In this document: piece after piece, positions 1 through 9,575 of the stretch
Position numbering within the stretch: position 1 is the first letter of the stretch
Layout: each line of letters starts with the position of its first letter
Assembly (NCBI RefSeq): GCF_006363955.1
Contig: NZ_CP040948.1
Coordinates: 2,170,001-2,234,000 of the forward strand
From: Methylophilus medardicus
GTDB lineage: Bacteria; Pseudomonadota; Gammaproteobacteria; Burkholderiales; Methylophilaceae
Reading direction: 5' to 3'
DNA: 64,000 nt
The notes under the pieces: model-generated
What the model saw: only the letters and a program-made list of their open reading frames with translations
The model's database searches: none
What the model was told of the DNA's origin: nothing
Translations under genes and position numbers: made by a program

Positions 1-50
1 ATTCTTAATAAAGTAATATTCTCCGCTCAATTGATCACACAAGGCATGGT

Positions 51-1478
51 ATGCGTTCCAAATTAGAAAAATTCGGCTTGCTTGGTGCAGGCGCGTTCGT
101 AGGCATCTTGGTCAGTATCAACATCTCTGCCTGGGCAGATAGAACATCCATGTCGCAACTGCCAATTGACGAGTTGCGCGTCTTTGCTGAGGTTTTTGCC
201 AAAGTTAAGTCCGACTACGTTGAACCAGTGGAAGACAAAAAGCTGATTAACGAAGCCTTGTCAGGTATGTTGCAAGGCTTAGATCCGCATTCCACGTTCA
301 TGGATGCCGATGCTTACAAAGAGCTGCAAGCCGGTACGCAAGGTGAGTTTGGTGGCTTAGGCATTGAAGTCGCTATGGAAGACGGATTGGTAAAAGTTGT
401 CACGCCGATTGAAGATAGCCCTGCTTACAAAGCGGGCCTGAAATCTGGTGACCTGATCATGAAGTTAGACGACACACAAGTGCGAGGCCTAACCCTGAAC
501 GACGCCGTGAAGCGTATGCGCGGCACACCTGATACAAAAATCGTGCTCACAGTGATCCGTAAAGGCGAAGATAAACCTTTGACGTTTACCCTGATGCGCG
601 CGGTGATCAAATCACAAAGCGTCAAAAACAAATGGATTGAGCAAGGCTACGGCTATGTGCGCATCACGCAGTTCCAAGACCGCACTGGTGAAGATTTAGC
701 CAAAGCGCTCAAGAGCCTTCAAGTTGAAAACAAAACACCATTGAAGGGTTTAGTGCTTGATTTACGTAACAATCCAGGTGGTTTATTAGATGCAGCGGTT
801 GGCGTGTCTGCCGCGTTCCTGCCAAAAGATGACTTGGTGGTTTACACCGAGGGTCGCGTGGTGGATTCAAAAATGCGTTTGAACGCAACACCAATGGACT
901 ATGCACGTCGCGGCAAATCGGACTACTTAAAAGACTTGCCTGAAGAATTCAAGTCTGTGCCAATCGTGGTGCTGATCAACGCAGGCTCTGCCTCCGCATC
1001 TGAGATTGTCGCCGGCGCTCTGCAGGATCACAAACGCGCCACCATCATGGGCATCCAGAGTTTTGGTAAGGGCTCAGTGCAAACGATCTTGCCAATGAAT
1101 AATGGCAGCGCGATTAAACTGACTACGGCCCGTTACTTCACGCCGAATGGTCGTTCTATTCAAGCAAAAGGCATCGTGCCGGACATCACGGTAGATGATG
1201 GCTCAGACCCAAGCCTGAGCTTGCATGAAGCAGACTTGAAGCGCCATTTGTCCAACCCGACCGATGCAAAAGGCAACGCTGACAATAAAGCGGCGGATGA
1301 AGCGAAAGCAAAAGCAGCTGCTGAAAAACTGAAAGAAGAGAAGCATGCTGAAACACGTGGCCCAATTGAGCCTGCCAGCAAAGATGATTTTCAGTTCACG
1401 CAAGCCATGAACTTGTTAAAAGGGTTGCCAGTGCAAAAAACGCAAGAACCCGCCAAAGTAAGTACCGCTAAACCATAA
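51..1478 (+). CDS. ctpA: S41 C-terminal processing peptidase (CtpA/Prc family)
   Basis: Serine protease of the tail-specific protease family, exported to the periplasm, where family members trim C-termini of envelope proteins and regulate murein hydrolases. Residues 1-29 form a signal/anchor segment ending AWA. A PDZ domain lies at about 95-175 and the S41 catalytic domain at about 190-385. The Ser-Lys dyad is Ser315 (in GSASASE) and Lys340 (in FGKGSVQ), with the same 25-residue spacing as in E. coli Prc. The tail after 390 is Lys/Glu/Ala-rich and low in complexity. AAGG lies 6 nt upstream of the ATG. Coq7 follows after 62 nt containing a strong hairpin. The preceding gene is outside the window. 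Confidence 0.93.
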   Translation: MRSKLEKFGLLGAGAFVGILVSINISAWADRTSMSQLPIDELRVFAEVFAKVKSDYVEPVEDKKLINEALSGMLQGLDPHSTFMDADAYKELQAGTQGEFGGLGIEVAMEDGLVKVVTPIEDSPAYKAGLKSGDLIMKLDDTQVRGLTLNDAVKRMRGTPDTKIVLTVIRKGEDKPLTFTLMRAVIKSQSVKNKWIEQGYGYVRITQFQDRTGEDLAKALKSLQVENKTPLKGLVLDLRNNPGGLLDAAVGVSAAFLPKDDLVVYTEGRVVDSKMRLNATPMDYARRGKSDYLKDLPEEFKSVPIVVLINAGSASASEIVAGALQDHKRATIMGIQSFGKGSVQTILPMNNGSAIKLTTARYFTPNGRSIQAKGIVPDITVDDGSDPSLSLHEADLKRHLSNPTDAKGNADNKAADEAKAKAAAEKLKEEKHAETRGPIEPASKDDFQFTQAMNLLKGLPVQKTQEPAKVSTAKP

Positions 1479-1485
1479 AGGCTTA

Positions 1486-1519
1486 ACCTGCTTGCCGGCA
1501 AAAGGCTGGGCAAGCAGGT
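1486..1519. other. Long hairpin between ctpA and coq7
   Basis: An 11-bp inverted repeat (ACCTGCTTGCC with GGGCAAGCAGGT) encloses a loop of about 11 nt. No T-run follows, so it is not a canonical intrinsic terminator. It could be an RNA processing or 3'-end stabilising element between the two genes. Confidence 0.5.
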
Positions 1520-1540
1520 GTTACTTACCCGGAGCGAAGC

Positions 1541-2185
1541 ATGTTGACATTACCACCACTCAGTTTGGATAAAGCGATTGCCGTGCTAGACATGGGGCTA
1601 CGGACAGTGTTCAGCAGCGCTGTTGCCAGTCGGCCTTACCCAGTATCAGAGATGACGAGTGATAGCACATTGACGGACCGCGAGCGTAAGCATGCGGCGG
1701 CACTCATGCGGGTGAATCATGTTGGTGAAGTTTGTGCGCAGGCCTTATACAGTGGTCAAGCATTGGTCTCGCGTGATCCCGCGAATGTGGAAGCCCTCAA
1801 ACAGGCCTCACACGACGAGGTGGATCATTTGGCTTGGTGTGAGCAGCGTATCAACGAATTGGGTGGCCGTAAGAGCCTGTTGAATCCGCTCTGGTTCGGT
1901 GCAAGCTTTGGGTTGGGTGTGGCTGCCGGCTTATTGGGTGACAAATGGAATCTTGGTTTTTTAGCCGAAACCGAACATCAAGTCTCGGCACATTTACAAA
2001 GCCATTTGCAAGCATTGCCCGCGCAGGACCATATGTCGCGCACGATTGTGTCACAAATGAAAATTGACGAACAACAGCACGCAAAAACCGCTGAACAGCT
2101 AGGTGGCGCCGTGTTACCCGCCCCGGTAAAACGCGTGATGAAACTGGCTTCAACCGTGATGACACGCACCGCGTATCATTTGTAA
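1541..2185 (+). CDS. coq7: 2-polyprenyl-3-methyl-6-methoxy-1,4-benzoquinone monooxygenase (Coq7)
   Basis: Di-iron membrane-associated hydroxylase that performs the penultimate hydroxylation in ubiquinone synthesis; many betaproteobacteria use it in place of flavin-dependent UbiF. The family's carboxylate/histidine ligand pattern is visible: Glu63 in NHVGEVCAQ, the EVDH motif near residues 93-96, ETEH near 143 and the C-terminal DEQQH motif. Length (214 aa) is typical. GGAG lies 7 nt before the ATG. The C-terminal hydrophobic segments fit an interfacial membrane protein. A small gene of unknown function follows 25 nt later and may be cotranscribed. Confidence 0.93.
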   Translation: MLTLPPLSLDKAIAVLDMGLRTVFSSAVASRPYPVSEMTSDSTLTDRERKHAAALMRVNHVGEVCAQALYSGQALVSRDPANVEALKQASHDEVDHLAWCEQRINELGGRKSLLNPLWFGASFGLGVAAGLLGDKWNLGFLAETEHQVSAHLQSHLQALPAQDHMSRTIVSQMKIDEQQHAKTAEQLGGAVLPAPVKRVMKLASTVMTRTAYHL

Positions 2186-2210
2186 GATTTGTAGTAACCT
2201 AGAGTCAACC

Positions 2211-2531
2211 ATGCAAAAATTTAGTGACAACCTTCTCACACTGGACAGTGCCGATCATGTTAAGCGCATTGAACTGTATGATGAAAACAATCAACCTGCC
2301 GGGGTCCTTGAGAACAAACCAGGTACGCAAGGCTCCATCAAGGTATATCATCACTTGTTTAAAGTGTTTGGTGAGCTCAATACTGATGCTGCAGTCGAGG
2401 GCTTGGCACTGTATGCTGAGCACACTGATGATGCGGAAGATCATCCGGGCAAACACCCTAATATTGATCGCTTGCTGACGGTGCTGGACAAGGATCAAAC
2501 GCTAACTATCAAACTGATTACCAACGAATAA
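2211..2531 (+). CDS. Conserved hypothetical protein, DUF2322-like
   Basis: A 106-residue acidic soluble protein without signal peptide or membrane segment. The pattern KRIELYDE near the start, a central helix-rich stretch and a C-terminal NIDRLL...LTIKLI stretch remind me of the DUF2322 family of betaproteobacterial hypothetical proteins. That assignment is from memory and is not certain. It lies 25 nt after coq7 on the same strand and is closed by a strong terminator, so it is probably the last gene of a ctpA/coq7 transcription unit. No function can be stated. Confidence 0.7.
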   Translation: MQKFSDNLLTLDSADHVKRIELYDENNQPAGVLENKPGTQGSIKVYHHLFKVFGELNTDAAVEGLALYAEHTDDAEDHPGKHPNIDRLLTVLDKDQTLTIKLITNE

Positions 2532-2549
2532 TTCTCGCAGAGTAGTGAT

Positions 2550-2580
2550 AAAAAAGCCTCCAATCATTGGAGGCTTTTTT
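2550..2580. terminator. Bidirectional intrinsic terminator
   Basis: AAAAAGCCTCC pairs with GGAGGCTTTTTT around a short loop, with A-run and T-run on either side. It serves the upstream + strand gene and the convergent VOC gene. Confidence 0.9.
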
Positions 2581-2603
2581 GTTGTGCCTAAGCAGCAGCG
2601 ACG

Positions 2604-3008
2604 TTATGCAGCTGCCATGTGACGGACAATCGGCGGATGATAAATAAACTCCAGCAAGTGCCCCACACTATCCAGGCAATAAAATCCGCGTGAGCCATCG
2701 CGGTGGGTTTTTGGCGCTTCTGTGATGCGCACGTCATTCGCCACCATATGGCTGTACCAGTCATCAACAGCCGACGCATCGGTTAACACAAAGCCAATAT
2801 GGTCCAAGCGCTGCAATGGGTCCGCCTTGTAAGCGACGCGATGCAAAGCAAACACATCGCCATGATTGGTTAAATAGACGTTGTCAGGATCCGGCTGCCA
2901 CTCTATGTGCATGCCAACGATACGCGTATAAAAGTCGACGGCGGTTTCAAGCTCATTGATAAACAACGCCACATGACGAATGCCTATCATGCCTTTGGGA
3001 ATACTCAT
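2604..3008 (-). CDS. VOC/glyoxalase-fold family protein
   Basis: A 134-residue single-domain-pair vicinal oxygen chelate protein. Two beta-alpha-beta-beta-beta halves are recognisable: IRHVALFINE...AVDFYTRIVGM at residues 9-33 and RLDHIGFVLTD from about 67, ending in a GFYCLDSVGHLLEFIYHP strand. Possible metal ligands are the His in IRHVAL, the His in RLDHIGF and the Glu in LLEFI, which is typical of metal-dependent members. The substrate cannot be deduced; lyase, dioxygenase and resistance proteins share this fold. It lies 25 nt downstream of the OsmC gene on the same strand, suggesting cotranscription and perhaps a shared detoxification role (inference). Confidence 0.85.
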   Translation of the reverse strand: MSIPKGMIGIRHVALFINELETAVDFYTRIVGMHIEWQPDPDNVYLTNHGDVFALHRVAYKADPLQRLDHIGFVLTDASAVDDWYSHMVANDVRITEAPKTHRDGSRGFYCLDSVGHLLEFIYHPPIVRHMAAA

Positions 3009-3033
3009 GCGATCCTTTCGCTACTAAATAAGG

Positions 3034-3459
3034 TTAATCAAAACTCGGGGCTTTGATTTCGAAGCCGTGGGTAATCTCGCAAGCCTTTTGCAGCATAATG
3101 CTTGCCGAGCAATATTTTTCAGCAGATAGTTTGACGGCTCGCTCCACCTGGGTCGCATTCAGGCCCTCACCGGTCACCACAAAATGCACATGAATCTTGG
3201 TGAACACTTTTGGCACGCTGTCTGCGCGTTCTGCATGAATCTCCGCCACACAATCGACAATTGGCTGGCGGGATTTTTTAAGGATGGTCACCACATCGAA
3301 TGAGGTGCACGCCCCCATGCCAATGAGTAACATTTCCATTGGGCGCATACCGATATTGCGGCCGCCATTTTCAGGGGCGCCGTCTAATACAACCGCGTGT
3401 CCCGTCTCTGACTCACCGACAAAACTCACACCATCAACCCACTTCACTTTCACTTGCAT
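3034..3459 (-). CDS. OsmC family peroxidase-like protein
   Basis: A 141-residue OsmC/Ohr superfamily protein, closest in character to the YhfA-type OsmC branch. The two redox cysteines of the family are present at Cys51 (GMGACTSFD) and Cys117 (SAEKYCSAS). These cysteines reduce organic hydroperoxides in characterised OsmC/Ohr proteins. There is no signal peptide, so it is cytoplasmic. It precedes the VOC gene by 25 nt on the same strand. The exact substrate is not deducible. Confidence 0.88.
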   Translation of the reverse strand: MQVKVKWVDGVSFVGESETGHAVVLDGAPENGGRNIGMRPMEMLLIGMGACTSFDVVTILKKSRQPIVDCVAEIHAERADSVPKVFTKIHVHFVVTGEGLNATQVERAVKLSAEKYCSASIMLQKACEITHGFEIKAPSFD

Positions 3460-3509
3460 CGTGACACCCTATGACTGATTAAAATAAGCACAGACTCAAC
3501 AAAAGACGC

Positions 3510-3971
3510 TTATTTGACCCCTAACAATTCCACATCAAACACCAGCGCAGCATTGGGTGGAATCACGCCACCGGCACCACGCGCGCCATACCCCATGTCA
3601 GAAGGAATAATTAGGGTACGCTTGCCACCCACTTTCATCCCTTGCACGCCAACATCCCAGCCCTCAATCACTTGGCTACCACCCAAAAAGAAATTAAAGG
3701 GTGCGTTCCGATCCAGACTACTGTCAAACTTTTTGCCTTTGTGATCTTCTTTGCTGGCATCATACAACCAGCCGGTGTAGTGCACCGTCACGTTAAAGCC
3801 AACCTCGGCTTCGCGGCCCTCACCCACCAGGGTATCTATTTTTTGTAGTGCATTGACGTTGGCAGACATTTGGATCGCTTCCTTGTTTGTTGCAGAATTG
3901 GATTGCGCTTGGCAACCCGTGATGCTCAGCAGCATCAGGCTGAGACCGATCAATTGAACCTTAGATTTCAC
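3510..3971 (-). CDS. FKBP-type peptidyl-prolyl isomerase lipoprotein
   Basis: A 153-residue periplasmic FKBP-fold prolyl isomerase. The N-terminus is a lipoprotein signal with lipobox ITGC (acylated Cys20). The FKBP domain spans about residues 45-153, with the hallmark stretches [37 protein letters not shown] and the closing [12 protein letters not shown]. The Asp/Phe/Trp/Tyr binding-pocket residues are retained, so it should be active. It probably assists folding of exported proteins. It runs opposite to the upstream housekeeping genes and appears monocistronic or loosely grouped with the OsmC gene (50 nt gap). Confidence 0.92.
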   Translation of the reverse strand: MKSKVQLIGLSLMLLSITGCQAQSNSATNKEAIQMSANVNALQKIDTLVGEGREAEVGFNVTVHYTGWLYDASKEDHKGKKFDSSLDRNAPFNFFLGGSQVIEGWDVGVQGMKVGGKRTLIIPSDMGYGARGAGGVIPPNAALVFDVELLGVK

Positions 3972-4037
3972 TTATTTGCTCCCATAAGACGACCATTATT
4001 TTACGCGTTTTTGCTAAGAAAATATCACACGCGCCTG

Positions 4038-5447
4038 CTACTGACTTTCAATCACCTGCTTGAGTAAGGCATCCTGCACCTGGCGTATCGCGGCAGATTG
4101 GGGATGATTGACCATCATCACCAGCACATAACGCTTGCCCGCCTGATCTTGCACATAGCCGGCTAAACTACTCACGCCATCGAGCGAACCGGTTTTGAGA
4201 TAAGCCATGCCTTGACTCGCGCCATCAGCAAGACGCTTTTTCAGCGTGCCATCCATGCCCAATATCGGTAGTGATGCCATCAACACTGGCATCACTGGGC
4301 GGTGATACGCTGTGACGAGCAACTGCGCTAAATGTTCCGCACTGATGCGCTCTAGGCGGGACAAGCCGGCGCCATTCTCCAATGCCAACTCAGGGAACTG
4401 CAGGCCTCGTTGATGTAATACTTGCTTGAGGGCCAGCGCGGCGGCCGCTTCATCGACTGGACGCACACCTGCCTCCCACCCGATCGTCAGCATCAGTTGG
4501 CGCGCCATGACATTATTGCTCCACTTATTGATATCGCGCACCACGCTGTCAAGCGGCGGAGATAACCAGCTGGTTAATAAAGTCGCGCCATCCGGGGTGG
4601 GTGCGAGTAACAATTGGCCATTAAACTGCCCACCAAGCTGCGCCCACAGTTTTTTAAACGTAAAAAACACGTATTGGCTATCACTGAGCACACTGAGCTC
4701 CAGATACCGCACATCACACTGCTCAGGCAAGCTGCCACTAAACACCACGGTGACGCCCTCTGCTTGTGGCGTCACACTATATTGCAAGTCACTGCGCCAA
4801 TCATGACAGGCGCCTTTGCGTACTCGCATGTTGTTGATCAGATGAATTTGCGCCAATTCGAATTCTGGTGTGATCTGCACGCTCGGCTTGGCCGTTGCAT
4901 GGCTGATCGCAAAACGAAAACTCGTGTGACGTCCATTGAGCAGTAAAGCACTCGGATTGGCGTTATAGGCACGCCAAGGCTCATCATCCAATACGGGGCG
5001 CTGACTGACTTCAGGCGTATACATCGATAAATCCAACTGTAGATTGCCTTTGATCTGGCGGACACCCTGCTGCTGTAGTTGTTGCAATAAACGCCAAAAC
5101 TCCGCCACATTCAGGGCAGGGTCTCCACCGCCTTTGATGATTAAATCGCCATCGAGCACGCCCTGATTCAGCGACCCATTTCGATAGAGGTCTGTTGTCC
5201 AGCGATAGGCAGGGGTCAATGCCTCAAGCGCGGCATAGGTGGTCACTAACTTCATGACGCTTGCTGGATTCATGGCTTTGCCGGCATTGTGGCTGATACG
5301 CGGCGGATTGCCGTCCAGCGGTTGCAACACAATAGCAACGCTATCCGCGGGCAGCTGCGCTTTGGCTAGGGCCTCTTGCAGACTAGGCGGCAATGCAGCC
5401 TGCGCCTGCATCACCCACGCAACAAAAATAGCGAGCATCCAGCGCAT
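4038..5447 (-). CDS. dacB: D-alanyl-D-alanine carboxypeptidase/endopeptidase, PBP4 family
   Basis: S13-family penicillin-binding protein that removes terminal D-Ala from peptidoglycan peptides and may cut cross-links. A signal peptide covers residues 1-17 (ending AQA). The active-site motifs are all visible: Ser63-x-x-Lys66 (SVMK), Ser310-Asn-Asn (SxN) and Lys418-Thr-Gly (KTG). The long insertion typical of PBP4 lies between the first and second motifs. Length (469 aa) is normal. Its ATG directly abuts the TAA of bioA upstream, so the two are cotranscribed although functionally unrelated. Confidence 0.93.
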   Translation of the reverse strand: MRWMLAIFVAWVMQAQAALPPSLQEALAKAQLPADSVAIVLQPLDGNPPRISHNAGKAMNPASVMKLVTTYAALEALTPAYRWTTDLYRNGSLNQGVLDGDLIIKGGGDPALNVAEFWRLLQQLQQQGVRQIKGNLQLDLSMYTPEVSQRPVLDDEPWRAYNANPSALLLNGRHTSFRFAISHATAKPSVQITPEFELAQIHLINNMRVRKGACHDWRSDLQYSVTPQAEGVTVVFSGSLPEQCDVRYLELSVLSDSQYVFFTFKKLWAQLGGQFNGQLLLAPTPDGATLLTSWLSPPLDSVVRDINKWSNNVMARQLMLTIGWEAGVRPVDEAAAALALKQVLHQRGLQFPELALENGAGLSRLERISAEHLAQLLVTAYHRPVMPVLMASLPILGMDGTLKKRLADGASQGMAYLKTGSLDGVSSLAGYVQDQAGKRYVLVMMVNHPQSAAIRQVQDALLKQVIESQ

Positions 5448-6764
5448 TTAGAGGCTCTCTGCCACGGCAGCGCGCGTCGCATGCACCAAATGTTCGATGG
5501 CTTGCGCGTCTAAGCAATAGGGCGGCATCCAGTAAACCGTATTGCCGATTGGGCGCAATAACAATCCCTGTTTTAGGGCAGCAGCGTAACAAGCGCGCGC
5601 GAAATGCGGCTTGGTGGTGATGACGTCAAACGCCAAAATCATGCCGCGCTGACGTAGATGTTGCATCGGCAAATCGTACCCCTGCACCGCGGCCATCAAT
5701 TGTTGGGCTACCTGCTGGTTGGCCCCCAGCACATCTGAGTTTTCAAACAACTGCAATGTTGCCAGCGCAGCACTACATGCCAATGGGTTGCCGGTGTAGC
5801 TGTGGCTGTGTAAAAAGCCTTTTACGGTATGATCGTGGTAAAACGCCTGATAAACCGCATCAGTGGTCAGCACGACAGACAAGGGCAAATAACCGCCGGT
5901 AATGCCTTTTGATAAGCAAATAAAATCAGCAATTTCACTCACTTGGCCTGCGGCCTGTTCACAAGCAAACATGGTTCCGGTGCGGCCAAAACCCACCGCG
6001 ATCTCATCGGCGATGACATGCACCTGGTAGCGATGGCAAATCTCACGCGCACGCTGCAAATAGATCGGATGATACATGGCCATGCCCGCCGCCCCTTGCA
6101 CCATGGGCTCAATAATCAACGCAGCCAGTGTTTCGTGATGCGCTGCGACATAGGTTTCGAGCGCCGCAGCACAACGTATCGCAAACGCTTCCTCTGATTC
6201 ACCTGCCTCAGCCAAACGGCTATCTGGGCTGGGCATTTGCGATGACTGCAAAATTAAGGGCGCATAAGTGTCTTTAAACACCGCCACATCTGTCACACTC
6301 AGCGCACCCAAGGTTTCGCCGTGATAACTATTTTGCAGGCTAATAAATTTGGTTTTATTGGCTTGTCCAAGATTGCGCCAGTAATGAAAACTCATTTTCA
6401 GCGCAATCTCGGTGGCGCTGGCGCCGTCTGAGCCATAAAAGGCATGCCCCAGACCGGTCAAGGCAGCTAACTTTTCTGATAGCGCCACCACTGGCAAATG
6501 GGTAAAACCAGCAAGCATGACATGCTCCAACTGGTCTAACTGTGCCTTGATGGCATTTTTAATGTCAGGCTGATTGTGCCCAAACAGGTTCACCCACCAG
6601 CTGCTGACAGCATCTAGATAGGCTTTGCCCTCGGTGTCATACAACCATGCGCCCTCCCCGCGCGCAATCGGCACCAACGGGAACTGTTCATGATGTTTCA
6701 TCTGTGTGCATGGGTGCCACACGCTACGCAAACTGCGCTGCAATAAATCCTGATTTCCACTCAT
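5448..6764 (-). CDS. bioA: Adenosylmethionine-8-amino-7-oxononanoate aminotransferase
   Basis: PLP enzyme of biotin synthesis that transfers the amino group of S-adenosylmethionine to KAPA, giving DAPA. Class-III aminotransferase features: WHPCTQM near the N-terminus, the substrate/PLP stretch YGSDGASATEIALK, ADEIAVGFGRTG, and the PLP lysine in LSKGITGGYLP. The ATG at 6764 gives a 438-residue protein that aligns with E. coli BioA; an upstream TTG at 6794 would add ten residues but looks less likely. No other bio gene is adjacent. The gene runs directly into dacB and is divergent from rlhA. Confidence 0.92.
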   Translation of the reverse strand: MSGNQDLLQRSLRSVWHPCTQMKHHEQFPLVPIARGEGAWLYDTEGKAYLDAVSSWWVNLFGHNQPDIKNAIKAQLDQLEHVMLAGFTHLPVVALSEKLAALTGLGHAFYGSDGASATEIALKMSFHYWRNLGQANKTKFISLQNSYHGETLGALSVTDVAVFKDTYAPLILQSSQMPSPDSRLAEAGESEEAFAIRCAAALETYVAAHHETLAALIIEPMVQGAAGMAMYHPIYLQRAREICHRYQVHVIADEIAVGFGRTGTMFACEQAAGQVSEIADFICLSKGITGGYLPLSVVLTTDAVYQAFYHDHTVKGFLHSHSYTGNPLACSAALATLQLFENSDVLGANQQVAQQLMAAVQGYDLPMQHLRQRGMILAFDVITTKPHFARACYAAALKQGLLLRPIGNTVYWMPPYCLDAQAIEHLVHATRAAVAESL

Positions 6765-6857
6765 GGCGAGATTGTACGATGTTTCCAAGCGCAATCGGCA
6801 TGCTTCGTTTAAAATAGCGCCTTAAATCAAGTTGTTACAACGAATATAGATTCTGGC

Positions 6858-8792
6858 ATGCAAAAAACCCGCAAACACCTCGAACTGCTCGCTCCGGCCA
6901 AAAATGCCGACTTTGGCATTGAAGCCATTCATCACGGTGCCGACGCCGTTTACATCGGCGGTCCGGCTTTTGGCGCGCGAGCCAAAGCGCCCAACACCGT
7001 GCAGGATATCGCCCGCTTGGTGCAACATGCGCATCGTTTCCATGCCGAGGTGTTTGTTGCACTCAATACCATTTTTCATGACAACGAACTCGAAGGCGTG
7101 CGCCAACTGGTGCACCAGTTATACGACTGCGGTGTCGATGCCCTGATTGTGCAAGACATGGGCTTGCTGGCGCTCGATTTGCCTCCGATCCAGCTGCACG
7201 CCAGCACGCAAACTGACATCCGTACCGTCGAAAAAGCACAGTTTCTAGATCAAGTCGGCTTTAGTCAACTCGTGTTAGCGCGTGAGCTCGACATTGCCAC
7301 CGTGAAAAAAATTGCCGACGCCACCAGCGCCAATTTGGAATATTTTATTCACGGCGCACTCTGCGTCGCTTTTAGCGGCCAATGTTTTATTAGCCACGCC
7401 CACACCGGCCGCAGTGCTAACCGCGGTGAATGCTCACAAGAATGCCGCCTGCCCTACACACTTGAGGACCAAAAAGGACGCATTCTCGGCAAAGACAAAC
7501 ATTATTTATCCATGAAAGATAACGATCAAAGTGCCAATCTTCGCGCCCTGATTGCTGCCGGTGTCAGCAGTTTTAAAATCGAGGGCCGCTACAAAGATCT
7601 GCCTTACGTTAAAAATGCCACCGCGCATTACCGTCAGTTGCTAGATGAAATATTGGAAGAGATGCCTGAATACAGCAAATCTTCTGACGGCGATGCGAGC
7701 TATACGTTTAGCCCGCAGCCAGAAAAAACCTTTAATCGCAGCGCGACTGACTATTTCGCCAATGGCCGTCAGGCCGACATTGGTGCATTTGATACACCAA
7801 AATTCTCTGGCGAAGCATTGGGCACCGTGCGTAAAGTCGGCAAAGACTTTATTGATGTGACCACCGAAGTCGTCTTACATAACGGCGATGGTGTCTGTTA
7901 TTTTGACGTACACAAATCGCTGGTCGGCTTGCGCGTGAACACCGTGCAAACACTCGATCAGCACACACAACGCTTGTTTCCCAATGAAATGCCGGCGGAT
8001 ATTCGCAACAACACGCAACTGTATCGCAACCGCGACCACGGGTTCATGCGGCTACTTGAAAAACCATCCGCTTCACGCAAGATCGCCATCGATGTAGCAC
8101 TTTATGAAACGCACGATGGTTTTGCGTTGACACTCACCGATACGCGAGGGCTGAGCGCCACCGCGCAATGCCAGGCGGACAAACAAGCTGCCGTCGATGC
8201 CATCAAAGCAGAAAATGCGCTCAGGGAACACTTGGCCAAACTAGGCAACACCGACTTTGTGGCGAATGAAGTCAGCTTACAACTGACCCAATGGTGGTTT
8301 TTGCCGGCATCGCTGGTCAATCAATTACGTCGCGATGCGGTTGAACAACTCGTTGCAATCCGAGCAATGGCCTACGAGCGCCCGCCCCTCAGAGCCGCGG
8401 TGGAGCCGCCAGCGCTTTACCCGCAAGACAGTCTGAGTTACTTGGCCAACGTCTACAACCACAAGGCACGCGCGTTTTACCACAAACATGGCGTCAAGCT
8501 GATTGAGAGCGCCTATGAGGCCAATGAAACTCTGGACGAGGTCCCGGTCATGATCACCAAACACTGCCTGCGCTTTAGCCATGGGCTGTGCCCGAAAGAA
8601 GCCAAAGGGGTGATTGGTGTGCAAGGCACTGTCACCGCTGAACCAATGACATTGATCAGCGGCAATGATAGATACACTTTGAAATTTGATTGTAAACCGT
8701 GCGAGATGCACGTGATGGGCAAAGTACGCAAACACATCCTGCAAATTGCTCCTCCGCAAGCGATTACTTTTTTTGATAAACGCCCGGCCTAA
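6858..8792 (+). CDS. rlhA: 23S rRNA 5-hydroxycytidine C2501 synthase, U32 family
   Basis: Long-form U32 'peptidase family' protein, colinear over its whole 644 residues with E. coli RlhA (YdcP), which hydroxylates C2501 of 23S rRNA. Recognisable family stretches are LELLAPAKNADFGIEAIHHG at the start, HASTQTDIRTVEKAQF, the U32 signature GRSANRGECSQECRLPY around residue 190, and FKIEGRYKDLPYVK. The C-terminal part (DUF3656 and after) carries KHCLRFSHGLCPKE and FDCKPCEMHV, whose cysteines could bind an Fe-S cluster. The promoter region is shared with divergent bioA. marC follows after 24 nt. Confidence 0.9.
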   Translation: MQKTRKHLELLAPAKNADFGIEAIHHGADAVYIGGPAFGARAKAPNTVQDIARLVQHAHRFHAEVFVALNTIFHDNELEGVRQLVHQLYDCGVDALIVQDMGLLALDLPPIQLHASTQTDIRTVEKAQFLDQVGFSQLVLARELDIATVKKIADATSANLEYFIHGALCVAFSGQCFISHAHTGRSANRGECSQECRLPYTLEDQKGRILGKDKHYLSMKDNDQSANLRALIAAGVSSFKIEGRYKDLPYVKNATAHYRQLLDEILEEMPEYSKSSDGDASYTFSPQPEKTFNRSATDYFANGRQADIGAFDTPKFSGEALGTVRKVGKDFIDVTTEVVLHNGDGVCYFDVHKSLVGLRVNTVQTLDQHTQRLFPNEMPADIRNNTQLYRNRDHGFMRLLEKPSASRKIAIDVALYETHDGFALTLTDTRGLSATAQCQADKQAAVDAIKAENALREHLAKLGNTDFVANEVSLQLTQWWFLPASLVNQLRRDAVEQLVAIRAMAYERPPLRAAVEPPALYPQDSLSYLANVYNHKARAFYHKHGVKLIESAYEANETLDEVPVMITKHCLRFSHGLCPKEAKGVIGVQGTVTAEPMTLISGNDRYTLKFDCKPCEMHVMGKVRKHILQIAPPQAITFFDKRPA

Positions 8793-8816
8793 GGCCATTG
8801 ATAAAATGGACCAGCC

Positions 8817-9452
8817 ATGACTGAATACGCCTATCTGCTTAAAGTGGCCATTGCCTTGATCGCTATTGTTAACCCCATCGGCAGTTTGCCGATTTTTATT
8901 AGCGCGACCAGCGGCTGGAGCAAAGCAGAGCGTGCACGCACAGCACGGACAGTCGCCATTACCGTCATGATTGTGCTGTGCGTCTCGGCTTTTTTTGGCG
9001 AGCTAATTCTGGATTTTTTTGGCATTACGATCCCCTCGTTTCAAGTGGGTGGTGGTATTTTACTATTGCTGATTTCGATTTCGATGATGCATGGCAAACA
9101 AAGTGCTACGCGTCAAACGGCCGAAGAAGCGCAAGATCTGGCGGAGCGCGAAGTGATTGCCATTGTGCCGCTCAGCATCCCCTTGCTGGCCGGGCCGGGC
9201 GCCATCTCCAGCATGATCTTGACCGCGCAGCAGCATCCCGGGCTGTGGGGCCATCTCAGCTTGATGCTACCCATTGCGGTCATCGCTCTGTTTATTTGGG
9301 GCTTGTTACTGTTGGCCGATGGCATTACCCATTATCTAGGCAAAATCGGCATTAATATCGTGACACGCTTGATGGGTTTGATTTTGGCGGCGATGTCAGT
9401 AGAGTTTATTGCACATGGCTTGACGGGCTTGTTTCCGCAATTAGCGGGATAA
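8817..9452 (+). CDS. MarC family integral membrane protein
   Basis: A 211-residue UPF0056/MarC protein with six predicted membrane segments in two similar halves. The conserved NPIGSLPIF near residue 20 and IPLLAGPGAIS near residue 120 are the family's repeated signatures. Function is unknown; the old link of MarC to multiple antibiotic resistance was not upheld. It starts 24 nt after rlhA and is probably cotranscribed with it. Confidence 0.9.
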   Translation: MTEYAYLLKVAIALIAIVNPIGSLPIFISATSGWSKAERARTARTVAITVMIVLCVSAFFGELILDFFGITIPSFQVGGGILLLLISISMMHGKQSATRQTAEEAQDLAEREVIAIVPLSIPLLAGPGAISSMILTAQQHPGLWGHLSLMLPIAVIALFIWGLLLLADGITHYLGKIGINIVTRLMGLILAAMSVEFIAHGLTGLFPQLAG

Positions 9453-9527
9453 ACCCGAGGCACACCGGCGCGCGCAAATCAAATAACCGTCCCCGCAATC
9501 AATCACTTAACGGTAAAATAATGTTTC

Positions 9528-9575
9528 TAACGAAACCAACGCCTCACGAAACCAACGCATAAAGAAACCAGCGCA
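9528..9575 (+). repeat. Three tandem 16-bp repeats abutting the nudJ start codon
   Basis: Three consecutive units of 16 bp, 9528-9543, 9544-9559 and 9560-9575, share the core CGAAACCAACGC (last copy AGAAACCAGCGC). The final A of the third unit is the first base of the nudJ ATG. No normal Shine-Dalgarno is visible, so the repeat forms the translation leader. Confidence 0.75.
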
